A DNA stretch of 64,000 nt from Frigoribacterium sp. CFBP 13712. Its GTDB lineage: Bacteria; Actinomycetota; Actinomycetes; Actinomycetales; Microbacteriaceae. Positions 9,291 to 17,864 of the stretch are shown here, piece by piece; the first letter of the stretch is position 1, and each line of letters opens with the position of its first letter. The notes under the pieces were generated by a model. It did no database searches. It had not been told where the DNA came from and saw nothing but the letters and a program-made list of their open reading frames with translations. Location of the stretch: the NCBI RefSeq assembly GCF_014842255.1, contig NZ_JACYVH010000006.1, positions 104,869-168,868 on the forward strand, read 5' to 3'. A program made the position numbers and the translations under genes.

Positions 9291-9824
9291 CGCGTCCCAC
9301 TTGGAATGCTTCGCTCGGCTCCAGCCCACGACGACTTCGTGCTCCGCGACTTCACCATCACGACGGAGAACCGGCTGTGGCTGACGGACACTACCGAGCA
9401 CGGGGCCGATGAGGGCCAGCTTCACTTCTGCCCGATTAAGGACGTCTGCTCGAGCCGAATTGTTGGGTATTCGACTCGCGGATGACTGCCAGGCTGGCCG
9501 TTGCAGCGCGCCGCAATGCAGTCGCTCTCGGCGCACCAGTCGGAACCAGGTTGCACTGAAACTGAGGATCCCAGTTCCGGTCGAGGAGGCCTATATAGCA
9601 ACTCAGGGAACTCGTGATCACCGGCGGGATGGGCCGAGTCGGTGCTTGCGCCAACAACGCCGCGGTCGAGTCGTCGTTTTCGCTGCTGCAGAAAGACGTG
9701 CTGAACAGGCAGCGGTGGCACTCGCCGCAGGACCTACCACCGCCGCAGGCGGCAACGAAGGCTCGGTCGGCTCACCCCGATCGAGTTCGAGACCATCAAC
9801 TCACACGCCGCTCAGGCGGCCTGA
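9291..9824 (+). pseudogene. Decayed IS3-family transposase (orfB) remnant
   Basis: Pieces of an IS3 integrase-type transposase can be read across frames. First, in one frame, DFTITTENRLWLTDTTEH and IKDVCSSRIVGYS, ending at a TGA at 9483. Then, shifted, LAVAARRNAVALGAPVGT, stop codons where the family has VHSDR, and GSQFRSR. Then, shifted again, GMGRVGACANNAAVESSFS and LLQKDVLNRQRW, and finally RLTPIEFETINSHAAQA before a TGA at 9822. At least two frameshifts and several stops make it non-functional. The 5' part of the element is missing; the right end may lie near 9840-9865. It separates the two island genes. Confidence 0.85.
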
Positions 9825-9865
9825 AAACCCTATATAAGACGAGTCAACGAAACTGACAGCAGTTC

Positions 9866-10137
9866 CATCCCGGAGGGGGATTCGAGACAAAGTTGCGACT
9901 GCAGATCAAATCTATGTCAAGCGAGGCCGATTCCTACACCGAGTTCGACGCTAAGTATGGACCTACGGCCCACTAACTGTGAGTCTTTCGCCGACCTCGT
10001 CGCCCGTCCTGTGCGCGAGGATGACGAGCACACCCACCCGGCAACTGAGGTGTTCTGATTAACGGATGTGAACTCGATGTGGTTCTCCTGCCCCACGACT
10101 CGCCCAACGGACTGGCTGTCACTACGGCGCAGAGTCG
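9866..10137. other. Intergenic stretch in island
   Basis: About 270 bases downstream of the IS remnant and of the 847-residue protein gene. Only short frames without recognisable similarity; no repeat, terminator or RNA gene seen. Confidence 0.4.
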
Positions 10138-12681
10138 CTACGCACGTGCGGCTGCGAATGAATCTGTCTCAATAAGCGATGTAACTTCCTCAGTCTCTCC
10201 TGCTACGGTTCTCCGCCCCCGCTGAGGGCGAATGGGAAACGAACGCCAGTACTCGTCGTACTCAGACTCGAAGCCGCGAAGAAATCGCAACACTTCTCCG
10301 GGGGCGGCAAAGACCGCACCCACAAAAATGTATTGATCCCGGCCAAGACTCGGAAGACGAAGCCACTCGTATGGAGATGGGGATGTAAAGATTATCTCCC
10401 GGCGATCACCCAAAAAAGTCGTCGTTGAGTTACCCCACCTATCCATCGTTGACTGTCCCAGCTCGAAGGTCGAACGCGCGCCCCCAATGCTCTCCAGCTG
10501 ACTTAACGCAGCTCGCGCTTTCTGGAGCGCCATTGTCAATTCTGAAAGAGAGGGCACCTTTTGCTTCGCGTGGAGAAGACCATTTCGGGCAGTCATGATT
10601 CCAGAGTCGTTTAAATCAGCACCGACCTGAGCAAAGACTTCCATCAACTTGACCTGCGACTCTGGCGTCAAGTCAAGAAACGGAACCGTGTGGTTGAAGG
10701 GAAACACCTGCAATTTCGTGCGCCCGACATACAGTGGTTTTTCATCTTCACTACGCCGAAAAGAGGCCTCTTGCGAGCGATAGCCCTCAAGAACCTTGGC
10801 CAGTCGAGAATAGCCTGCCACGAGTGACGACAAACTCGATTCACGCTGGAGGACGTAATTCGTTTCGCCATCGCCATCGCCATCGCCATCGCCATCGCTG
10901 TTACCGTCGCCGTCGCCGTCGCCGTCGCCGCTGTCGTTGTCGCCAGAAAGTATGCTAAAAGCGACTGCCTCGGCACGCGACTTTGCATAAACATATGGTT
11001 GGGCGTCGATAAAATGGTCGTTTGTGAGGGCCCAAGTACTGTAGACGAGTGAATCGAAGAGGTGCTCTTCAAGGGCTACAAAGTAGTTGCTAGAACGTGC
11101 TCGAATGTCGGACTCTGCGACGGATGCCCCAACGGAAGCGGTACGGACAAGCGTTTCGAGCTCGTCGTGTTCTTGCCAGTAATGAATTCTCGTGTCTCGC
11201 GGAGCCGATGGTGGCAAACCAAGACGCCAGAGAATGACCTTGATCATTTCCTCGTCTGACAAATCGTCGGCCACTCGAAGTTCTTCCCGAACCCTTTCCA
11301 CCGTCGAGCGTCGCGCGAAGAACAGGGTCCGAACCACATCCTCTGGAGGTGCTGACTTGAGGAACGACTCCAGACGCTCCTGCGCAGTTTGACCAGGACT
11401 CTCGCGGAGGGTCCACGCCAGGTCCTCCATGTCGGTAGCCGAATCGATGTCGAAAAGGGAACGAGCTAGTGCCGTCAACCTGAGTAGCGGCAGTTGGGGG
11501 TCATTCGAGACAAAGCGCACGCCGAGGTGGCTCATCTGAGCGCTCTGATGCCACATCCCAGAGGTAACACGTGCGTTGACTTTGGCATAACGTATCTCCC
11601 CCTCAGGCATCGTAATTTTTCCGTCCCTGATGCAAGCGTCCAGCAACGATGTGAGGGAAACATTCGTCTCTGTCAGCAACAGATGCATGACCTGAGCGCG
11701 ACTCATCTCGTCGACGTAAGACATAATCTTGCGCGGTAAACCCCAAGACAAGGCCTGGCTCCGCAGTCGACCGTCAGTACTATTCATTGCATAGGCGAGG
11801 AAGGAACGCAGCTCATCGTCCCCCAGCGCGTCACCGATCAAGTGGACAACGGTGGAAAGACTCTCAGCTTGTATCGGCTGTTTACGGTCATCGAGCAGAT
11901 CGCGGAAGTAACCATTCCAGTCCGACGCATCCACCGACACGGAACTGAGGATTTTGTCGAGAGCGGTGCGCTTGCGGTTTACTTCGGGTGCCATGCTCGT
12001 AGCGAGTTGCACGCCGTGTACGGCTGCGCACGCGTGATCTGCGCAATGCTGAAGTGGGATGAAAGTCCGCGGAGCAACACTCCTCCTGAAGTCAGTACGC
12101 TTGGCCCCGTAAGGGCCAACTAGATACGGACCTGCATGAAAGACGCCTTTGTCTGAGTTCTCGAGCAGAGAGACGGTTTCATCATGTGTCAAATACTCTC
12201 TTTCTTCCGAAAAGAGTTCCGCGCAGCGTAAGTAAAGTTCTTTTCCGAAGATGAATGGATAGCTGAGCAGGCCCGATGCGATCTCATCAGAAATCACTGC
12301 CGCTAAATTGCCATGGACAGTCGCTGAGACATCTACAAGAGGTTCTACATGCATCATGGCCAAAAGTGTCAGGACTTGCGCTTCGCGCGGATTAACCTTT
12401 TCCCGGGTAATGAGCGCCTGGCGAACCCCTTTTCCTGCCTCGGTCAAGACGATTGCACTACTCAGTTCGGGTGAGACTTTATAGTCAGCATGAATTATCG
12501 CGTCGCGAAGAAGACTAACGAGTGACAACAAGTCGAATAGGTCATCTTGCCAGGTTGTGTCCGAGAAGCGTTCCGCTAACTCGTTTTTTGTAAGCGGTGT
12601 TTCGCCATTCAAATTGCTACCCCCACTAGAGCTTGCAAGCAGTCCTTGCTTCGCGCTGAGTCTACTAACTTGAGCATCCAT
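10138..12681 (-). CDS. Large uncharacterised protein with HEPN-type R-X4-H motif
   Basis: 847 residues, not assigned to a named family. Visible: a helical N-terminus, a possible metal cluster HCADHACAAVH (His212, Cys213, His216, Cys218, His222), and a Gly-Asp repeat linker at about 578-606 encoded by a hexanucleotide repeat. Near the C-terminus, TARNGLLHAKQ in a helical context matches the R-X4-H signature of HEPN ribonucleases (Arg699, His704). Codon use and G+C are unlike the flanks. It lies upstream of and in the same orientation as the KAP NTPase, with an IS remnant between them. HEPN plus NTPase pairs are common in anti-phage and toxin systems, so that role is inferred. The start is ATG 12681. 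Confidence 0.6.
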   Translation of the reverse strand: MDAQVSRLSAKQGLLASSSGGSNLNGETPLTKNELAERFSDTTWQDDLFDLLSLVSLLRDAIIHADYKVSPELSSAIVLTEAGKGVRQALITREKVNPREAQVLTLLAMMHVEPLVDVSATVHGNLAAVISDEIASGLLSYPFIFGKELYLRCAELFSEEREYLTHDETVSLLENSDKGVFHAGPYLVGPYGAKRTDFRRSVAPRTFIPLQHCADHACAAVHGVQLATSMAPEVNRKRTALDKILSSVSVDASDWNGYFRDLLDDRKQPIQAESLSTVVHLIGDALGDDELRSFLAYAMNSTDGRLRSQALSWGLPRKIMSYVDEMSRAQVMHLLLTETNVSLTSLLDACIRDGKITMPEGEIRYAKVNARVTSGMWHQSAQMSHLGVRFVSNDPQLPLLRLTALARSLFDIDSATDMEDLAWTLRESPGQTAQERLESFLKSAPPEDVVRTLFFARRSTVERVREELRVADDLSDEEMIKVILWRLGLPPSAPRDTRIHYWQEHDELETLVRTASVGASVAESDIRARSSNYFVALEEHLFDSLVYSTWALTNDHFIDAQPYVYAKSRAEAVAFSILSGDNDSGDGDGDGDGNSDGDGDGDGDGETNYVLQRESSLSSLVAGYSRLAKVLEGYRSQEASFRRSEDEKPLYVGRTKLQVFPFNHTVPFLDLTPESQVKLMEVFAQVGADLNDSGIMTARNGLLHAKQKVPSLSELTMALQKARAALSQLESIGGARSTFELGQSTMDRWGNSTTTFLGDRREIIFTSPSPYEWLRLPSLGRDQYIFVGAVFAAPGEVLRFLRGFESEYDEYWRSFPIRPQRGRRTVAGETEEVTSLIETDSFAAARA
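10866..10945. repeat. Hexanucleotide tandem repeat inside coding sequence
   Basis: Runs of ATCGCC and then GTCGCC units on the plus strand, read on the minus strand as alternating Gly-Asp (interrupted by Asn-Ser). Slippage by one unit changes the linker length by two residues without breaking the frame. Confidence 0.9.
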
Positions 12682-13168
12682 CGAGTGGCAGCTTGACGCG
12701 GGTGGCGGCTTGGCCCCGTAATACTTGGAACCAGACAGTTTCTAACGGGGCCAGGAACGGCTACACCCCCGTGGCGTTGGCAGCCTTTCGTGCCGACCCC
12801 GTTCCGACTGGCCCGACGCCGACTGCTTCCGGGACATCCACGAGCGCAACCTCTAACGCTTCCTCCCGAGAATCGCCGGATGCATCCGCAACGTCGACGT
12901 CCCAACGACCGAGATCCCGTACTGCTGCCCCGACTCCGTCAAGACCGACCTGAGCACCCTGTTTCGCGAGCTCGAATCCGAGAACTAGGTCACCGGCCCC
13001 GACATGACAATTGATCCTGGTTGCCTCGCAGACCGCTAGATCGAAGGCCTCGTCATCCGCCCCGGCTCGGGCGAGAATGGACCTCTGCCTGCCCTTCTCG
13101 GCGAGTCCGACACCCAGGGCCGCCGTGACCACCGCCTCCTGAGGGAGGCGACATGCGCCGTCTTGGCC
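12682..13168. other. Degraded sequence at right edge of island
   Basis: No intact gene. One plus-strand frame (about 12813-12988) reads like real protein but is broken by stops at 12856 and 12986 (pieces IAGCIRNVDVPTTEIPYCC and VKTDLSTLFRELES); I cannot name it. A minus-strand frame 12761-13132 is open but looks like a shadow. A short inverted repeat GGCCCCGT/ACGGGGCC lies at 12712-12752. Host-type sequence with the 13-mer resumes at 13169. Confidence 0.4.
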
Positions 13169-13185
13169 GACCCGCGCCTCCTGAG

Positions 13186-13551
13186 TTAGAGGGTTTCGGG
13201 GGCGTCGAAGGTTGTTCGGGCGGCTGTGACGGCGGGGAGGCTGGTGGTGGTCCAGTGGTAGAGGGCGTCGATGAGGTTCTGGACGGAGTGGGCCAGAGGG
13301 GTGAGGCGGTACTCGACGGCCACGGGGCGGGTGGTGAGGACGGCTCGCTCGACCATTCCGTTGCGCTCCAGACGGCGGAGGGTCGTCGTCAGCGACTTGG
13401 GGGTGACGTCGGGCACTGCACGCCTCAGGTCGTTGAAACGCCGCGGGCCCTCACAGAGCTCGTCGATTATGTGCAGCGACCAGCGGTCGAGGAGCTCGCC
13501 CAACAGCTCACGGTGCTCGGGCGTGATGACGGCCCCATCGGTGTCGTGCAT
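13186..13551 (-). CDS. HxlR-family transcriptional regulator
   Basis: 121-residue winged-helix DNA-binding protein. The HxlR pattern is clear: LLGELLDRWSLHIIDELCEG, RRFNDLRRAVPDVTPKSLT, LRRLERNGMVERAV and the wing YRLTPLAHSVQNLIDALYHW. Members often sense redox or reactive compounds through a cysteine near the N-terminus; here the single cysteine is in DELCEGP. Divergent from the RidA gene at 13638, its probable target. Confidence 0.92.
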   Translation of the reverse strand: MHDTDGAVITPEHRELLGELLDRWSLHIIDELCEGPRRFNDLRRAVPDVTPKSLTTTLRRLERNGMVERAVLTTRPVAVEYRLTPLAHSVQNLIDALYHWTTTSLPAVTAARTTFDAPETL

Positions 13552-13637
13552 GCCACCTCCTTTCGTTGAAGTGCCCTGGGGTCGTCCCGTAGACAGTCGT
13601 GCGACGGCCTCCAGCGCGGCGGCCTCGAGAGGATGAC

Positions 13638-14039
13638 ATGACCGTTCAGCTCAGCAGCCCCGCGGGGATGCTCGCTCCTACCCCGTACCACCACGTCTCG
13701 GTCGCCACCGGGTCCCGGTTCGTCGAGGTCGCGGGGCAGGTGGCTCATGGTGCGGACGGGGTTCCGGCGGATCTCGCGGGGCAGGTGGCCCTGGCGCTGC
13801 GGAACACCGCGGTGGGGCTGGCCGGGGCGGGCGCATCGTTCGCGGACGTGACTCGGCTGCGGTTCTTCGTCACCGAGTGGTCGGTGGATCAGATGGACTC
13901 GTTCATGGCCGGGGTGCTCGCCGTGGCGGGGGAGTTGGGGATCCCGTCGCCGATGCCTCCGGCGTCGCTGATCGGGGTGGAGATCCTGTTCGAGCCGGGG
14001 GTTCGGGTGGAGGTGGAGGCTTCGGCTGTAGTGGGGTGA
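13638..14039 (+). CDS. RidA (YjgF/YER057c/UK114) family protein
   Basis: Probably deaminates reactive enamine/imine intermediates or a related small molecule. The 133-residue chorismate-mutase-like fold is recognised by VSVATGSRFVEVAGQVAH, ALRNTAVGLAGAGASFADVT, RLRFFVTEW and the closing ASLIGVEILFEPGVRVEVEA. The active-site Arg of classic RidA (CRVQ) is not in the usual place, so it may belong to another subgroup. ATG 13638 follows GAGAGGA. Divergent from the HxlR regulator. Confidence 0.88.
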   Translation: MTVQLSSPAGMLAPTPYHHVSVATGSRFVEVAGQVAHGADGVPADLAGQVALALRNTAVGLAGAGASFADVTRLRFFVTEWSVDQMDSFMAGVLAVAGELGIPSPMPPASLIGVEILFEPGVRVEVEASAVVG

Positions 14040-14221
14040 GCGGGCGGCGTGGCGCGGTCTGGCGCACTCGCTAGCGTGAGCGTGAGCCGGCGTTCGCTGC
14101 GATGATGTGGGTGGGGTGCAGCGGGGACTGCTGGGCGGGGTGTCGGGGTCTGGGGGACTGGGCCGCCGGCGCGCGAGCCGCAGAGGTGTCGTGTGCGCCG
14201 TCACCGTGATGGAGGAGGAAC

Positions 14222-14725
14222 GTGTCGAAGCCGAAGCGGCCACCGAAGCCGATCGAGCCGCTGACTGCTCGGCAGAAGCGCGACCTCAAGACGATGGGGA
14301 TCTTCCTGCTCGTGGTCGTCGGGGGCATGGGCCTCTTCTTCGTGGCGATGCTGATCTGGAACGAACCCGACTTCCCCCAAGAGATCGCCGAATCGACACC
14401 CCACAGCATCTTCGAGACCGACGACGGCCGCCCGGGATCGTGGGAGTACCTCGACGAGAACCTCGAGACGCACCCTCTCGGCGAATGCGTGCGGATCGAC
14501 GGGTGGCGCAATCAGAGGCCCTTCCAATGCACCTCGGCCGACGAATCACACGTCTTCACCTTCCGAGACCCGGGCGGACATACCGGCGGCGGCTTCCAGG
14601 ACGAGGCCCTGACCGTCGACGGCCGAGACGTACCCATCGAGTGCACCCTCGAGAACGACTGGGACGCCCTCATCTACTGCGCGCCCCTCTCGGCGATACC
14701 GTCACCCGAAGCTCGAGGACGGTGA
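14222..14725 (+). CDS. Hypothetical single-pass membrane protein
   Basis: 167 residues: basic, proline-rich cytoplasmic N-terminus (about 23 residues), one strong membrane helix (MGIFLLVVVGGMGLFFVAML, about residues 25-44), then an acidic extracytoplasmic domain with three cysteines (GECVRID, FQCTS, IECTLEN) and one more near the end (YCAPL), enough for two disulfides. GTG start preceded by GGAGGA. No family recognised. The next small membrane protein follows within 100 bases. Confidence 0.75.
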   Translation: MSKPKRPPKPIEPLTARQKRDLKTMGIFLLVVVGGMGLFFVAMLIWNEPDFPQEIAESTPHSIFETDDGRPGSWEYLDENLETHPLGECVRIDGWRNQRPFQCTSADESHVFTFRDPGGHTGGGFQDEALTVDGRDVPIECTLENDWDALIYCAPLSAIPSPEARGR

Positions 14726-14822
14726 GGGGCGTGAGCCGCTCGCCCGAGGAGACCGACCGCGGAGGATGCAGACCGATGACTTCTACCCGGACCCACCGCC
14801 TCATCGATCGGGGGCGGCTCTC

Positions 14823-15107
14823 ATGACGACGTGGCTGCGCGCCCTCGCCCCCGTCGCGCTGACGGCGATCGCCCTCGTCGTCTTCTTCACGGGTGACCGC
14901 ACCATCGGGATGCTCCTGATCGTCGCCGCACTGGGGTCGGCGTTCCTGACGGGCACGAGCATCCTCGGGCGCCCGGTCACGCGCAGCTCAGGCAAGGTCG
15001 CCGCCGCCGCCGACTCCGAGGCCGTCCGGGCGTATCGCCGGGCCCATCCGGGCAGCACCATCAGCGAGGCCGTCCGTGCCGTAGGGGAGGACGAGTCATC
15101 TAGGTGA
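14823..15107 (+). CDS. Small hypothetical membrane protein
   Basis: 94 residues with two hydrophobic helices (LRALAPVALTAIALVVFF and MLLIVAALGSAFLTG) joined by a short GDRTIG turn, then a basic C-terminal tail ending in a YRRAHPGSTISEAVRAVGE segment. A start at 14766 in the same frame is possible, but its GGAGG is too close to the ATG. Function unknown; probably cotranscribed with the gene ahead. Confidence 0.65.
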   Translation: MTTWLRALAPVALTAIALVVFFTGDRTIGMLLIVAALGSAFLTGTSILGRPVTRSSGKVAAAADSEAVRAYRRAHPGSTISEAVRAVGEDESSR

Positions 15108-15216
15108 CTCAATGCGGGGGGTGAGGTGGGTTGGGGCGCGTTTCGGGGCACTTCGATCGGCTCGGGGGGCGACCCGCGCCTCCTCGGCTGGGGTCGAGGG
15201 TGAGGGGCCCTGAGGC

Positions 15217-15516
15217 TCAGGAATCGAGGAGGCGCCACTCGCGAGCGAACTCGGCGACGCTCTTGGTCTCGAGGTCGTTCCGCACCGTGGCGAGGAGCTG
15301 ATCGGCCTCCTCGAGCGTGCCCGCCCCGGTGCGGAGGACCTCGCGGCCCGTGTCCCGCCGCGTCACGACCAGGTCGATGCCCCCGGTCGCAGCGGCCCCG
15401 TCTCCCGTCAGCAGGCTCCCGATCAACCCGGCGACCAGACGACGCGTCCGCCCGCGCGCGGGGTCTCGCTGCTGATCGAGCCGCGCGTCGAGAGCGGCGC
15501 TCGCGGGCTCGGTCAC
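15217..15516 (-). CDS. Hypothetical 99-residue protein
   Basis: Small soluble alpha/beta protein of unknown function: GGIDLVVTRRDTGREVLRTG then a helical TLEEADQLLATVRNDLETKS and the end FAREWRLLDS. The GTG start overlaps the stop of the serine hydrolase by four bases (GTGA), implying translational coupling. I found no catalytic motif. Confidence 0.7.
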   Translation of the reverse strand: MTEPASAALDARLDQQRDPARGRTRRLVAGLIGSLLTGDGAAATGGIDLVVTRRDTGREVLRTGAGTLEEADQLLATVRNDLETKSVAEFAREWRLLDS

Positions 15517-16364
15517 GATCGCCGCACCTCGGCGTCGGTGCCGGCCTCGGGGCCGAGGAGGCTCACGGCGATCTTGTCGGCGGCGTAGGGGCGACGCCCC
15601 AGGGTGTGGACGGCGATCGCGCCCTCTCCGGTGACGACGAGGCAGGCGCCGCTGTCTCGGGTCTGCCCGCTGTGCCAGACGAGACCGTCGCGGTGCTCCC
15701 AACCCCTGAGGCCCGGGTTGGTCGAACGGGCGCTCGCACCGTGGCGGGCGAGATCGTCGACGGTCGACCACAGACCGCCCGCGGCGACATAGGGGGTCCG
15801 CGAGATGCTCCAGGGCTCGCGCACCTTGCCCCGCCAGCCGGTCAGCACGACGCGGTCGCCCGGGTCGGGGTCGATGGTGGCGGTGGTGACTCCGGCCGGC
15901 GCCAGCACCCGCTCGGTGCACGCGTCGAACCAGCTCGTACCCGTCATCGTCTCGATGACCTCGCCGAGCAGGGCGTAGCCGAGGTTCGAGTACTCCCTCG
16001 GTCGCCCGCCGGGGGCGGCGTCGGTCGACAGGCACTCGAAGACGGTCGCCCGATCGGCCCTCGCATACGGATCGCCGACGAGCCCGCTCGACATCCCGGG
16101 ATGCACCCGCGGCAGACCCGACGTGTGATCGATCAGATCACCGACCGAGAACGTGCCCGCGATCAGGAGGTGCGGCGCCAGTTCCGAGACCGGCGTGCGT
16201 TCGTCGACCCGCGCCTCCTGCAGGACGATGAGCATGGTCGCCGCCGTGACCGTCTTCGTGACGCTCGCCCACTCGACGAGCGGGGCGCCGCGGTAGGCGC
16301 GGCCGAGCTGCGTCTCGATGCGGGCGCCGTCGATGACGCAGGTCGCCTGCGTGTCGGTCTTCAC
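15513..16364 (-). CDS. Serine hydrolase, class C beta-lactamase-like
   Basis: Penicillin-binding-protein/beta-lactamase fold hydrolase. The nucleophile motif S-x-x-K appears as WASVTKTVTA near residue 34, the second motif as YSNLGYALLGEV, and the third as HTLG near the C-terminus. At 283 residues it is shorter than secreted AmpC types and has no signal peptide, so it is probably a cytoplasmic esterase or peptidase rather than a drug-resistance enzyme. GTG start. Translationally coupled to the 99-residue gene after it. The repeated word at 16206-16219 encodes part of LQEARVDERTP. Confidence 0.85.
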   Translation of the reverse strand: MKTDTQATCVIDGARIETQLGRAYRGAPLVEWASVTKTVTAATMLIVLQEARVDERTPVSELAPHLLIAGTFSVGDLIDHTSGLPRVHPGMSSGLVGDPYARADRATVFECLSTDAAPGGRPREYSNLGYALLGEVIETMTGTSWFDACTERVLAPAGVTTATIDPDPGDRVVLTGWRGKVREPWSISRTPYVAAGGLWSTVDDLARHGASARSTNPGLRGWEHRDGLVWHSGQTRDSGACLVVTGEGAIAVHTLGRRPYAADKIAVSLLGPEAGTDAEVRRS

Positions 16365-16409
16365 GGGGTCGCTCCCTCGGTGGTCGGAGTGGGCCGGGGC
16401 GCCGATGGG

Positions 16410-16979
16410 TCACGGAGACCCGCCGGCGGCATCGAGCAGGGCGGCGAGGGCCTCGTCTCGCGTGGGGAAGCGGCCGTAGTCGACCTCACGGGGTGTGGTG
16501 GCCGTCCAGTCCCCGACGCGCGAACACAGGAGGACGCCGATGTGGTCGGTGAGGAAGCCGTGCTCGTCGGTGGCGGGGGAGGTGAACACGTCGTAGAACG
16601 TCGGGCCGCTGTCGTTCTCGAGCCAGTCGGCGTTCGGGCGGAGCAGGGTCCCGCGGAGACCCGCCTCGAGTGCGCCGCCTCGCTCGGCGAACGACTCGGC
16701 TCGTCGGTCGACCCCGCGTCTGAGTCGCCAGAAGTCGAGCCATCGACCCGCTCGCGCTCGCGTGAGCGCGTCCTTCAGGGCAGCGGACTCGAACGCGTAG
16801 AGGCTCGTCCCACCCCAGACCGCGGCTCGCTCGTCGGTCGCCCACACGCGGTAGCCGACGTAGTCGTCACCGGTCACGACGACCGTGTCCATCACGTTGC
16901 TGTGATTCTCGAAGATCTTCAGGCGCAGCTTCTCAGCGTCGCGCAGCGCGACCAGTTCTTCTCGCGTCAGGTCTGGCAT
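16410..16979 (-). CDS. Hypothetical protein
   Basis: 189-residue soluble protein, no recognised family. It begins MPDLTREELVALRDAEKLRL, has several aromatic/acidic strands (VVVTGDDYVGYRVWATD, YDVFTSPATDEHG) and ends with a helix RFPTRDEALAALLDAAGG. No signal peptide or membrane segment. It precedes the serine hydrolase in the same direction, 45 bases apart, so the three may form an operon. Confidence 0.65.
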   Translation of the reverse strand: MPDLTREELVALRDAEKLRLKIFENHSNVMDTVVVTGDDYVGYRVWATDERAAVWGGTSLYAFESAALKDALTRARAGRWLDFWRLRRGVDRRAESFAERGGALEAGLRGTLLRPNADWLENDSGPTFYDVFTSPATDEHGFLTDHIGVLLCSRVGDWTATTPREVDYGRFPTRDEALAALLDAAGGSP

Positions 16980-17120
16980 TCGTGGTCCCCCGGAGCGGGC
17001 GGCGGTGGACGCCGCACCCCTCCCATCCTGTCAGGCCGGCGAGGCGGCGCGCGGGGTCATGCACCCGTGGGGGAGGCGCGACCTGCGCCTCCTGGGCTGG
17101 GGCACCGCGGGTCGACGACG

Positions 17121-17432
17121 CTACGCCGCGATGTCGAACACGACCACCCGCGCCGACGCGTCGCGCAGGTACGCCGACACCGGCTGATGCGACGGGTGCG
17201 GCAGATAGCCGTCGAGCGCGGCCCGGTCGCGGAACCGCACGACGAGCATCCAGTCGAACCCGGCCTCGAGGCCCTCGCCGCCGACGCTCTCGCCGCTCGA
17301 CACGGAGAGGACGCCGTCGATGCGGGGGAGGTGCTCGCGCGAGAGGCGCGACGCCTGCTCGGCCACATCGGTCGGCGCCCCGTCGGCCCACTCGACCAGG
17401 ACCACGTGCACCAGCTCGTCCGTCACGGTCAT
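17121..17432 (-). CDS. Dabb (stress-responsive A/B barrel) domain protein
   Basis: 103 residues with the dimeric alpha/beta barrel pattern: ELVHVVLVEWADGAPTDV, helix, IDGVLSVSSGE, FDWMLVVRFRDRAALDGYLP, HPSHQPVSAYLRD and final VVVFDIAA. Members bind hydrophobic ligands or act as small oxygenases or lyases; the function here is open. ATG at 17432 begins the conserved part; the frame runs further upstream into repeat DNA but that part is not coding. Confidence 0.85.
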   Translation of the reverse strand: MTVTDELVHVVLVEWADGAPTDVAEQASRLSREHLPRIDGVLSVSSGESVGGEGLEAGFDWMLVVRFRDRAALDGYLPHPSHQPVSAYLRDASARVVVFDIAA

Positions 17433-17515
17433 GCGCGCATCCTCACGTCGGCGACGCCGCCGACCGCGGCGTCTGGTCGATCCTGGCACGCGGGGCGGGC
17501 CACGGCGCCGGGTTG

Positions 17516-17638
17516 TGGACATGACGCCGGGTTTAAGGCTGGCGTCGTGTCCATCTCCTGGCGCGGTGGCGGGCGGGCGGCGCCAGCCCGCCACGAGTTC
17601 GACACGCCGCCACGCGCTCCGGTGGCGGGGTGTCGAGT
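17516..17638. repeat. Family B double-hairpin repeat, copy 1
   Basis: Two neighbouring palindromes: a 13-base pair of arms at 17516-17552 around a GGGTTTAAGG-type centre, and a second at 17598-17638 (TCGACAC...GTGTCGA). A second copy with the same order and spacing is at 23366-23486. The region 17433-17864 holds no gene. Confidence 0.85.
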
Positions 17639-17757
17639 CGGTGGCGGGTAGAGCGAGTCGGGCTCGGTGCTCCTCAGCCGCCGCCTGACCGCGTCGAGTA
17701 GGCACGACTCACCGCGGGGAGTGGGGGAGGCGCGGCGTGTCTTGACTCCTCGAGGTG

Positions 17758-17806
17758 CGGGCCTCGGGGCTCGGGGCTCGGGGCCCGGGGCTCGGGGCTC
17801 GGGGCG
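17758..17806. repeat. Heptanucleotide tandem array
   Basis: About six imperfect units of CGGGGCT in a row, intergenic, 60 bases ahead of the DinB gene start. A slippage-prone stretch that could alter promoter spacing. Confidence 0.8.
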
Positions 17807-17864
17807 CGAGCCCCGAGGCGCGGCGGCGCTGGTGCGCGGGCCCGGATGGGGCCACTCTGGGCGC

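Noticed and set aside
12761-13132. Minus-strand 123-codon frame as a gene
   Set aside because: No recognisable motif or ribosome-binding site; the plus strand of the same stretch reads more like decayed protein.
7127-13168. Prophage
   Set aside because: No integrase, capsid, terminase or lysis genes; only an IS remnant and two large genes.
15513-16364. AmpC-type antibiotic resistance enzyme
   Set aside because: No signal peptide and short length; motifs fit the wider serine hydrolase family only.
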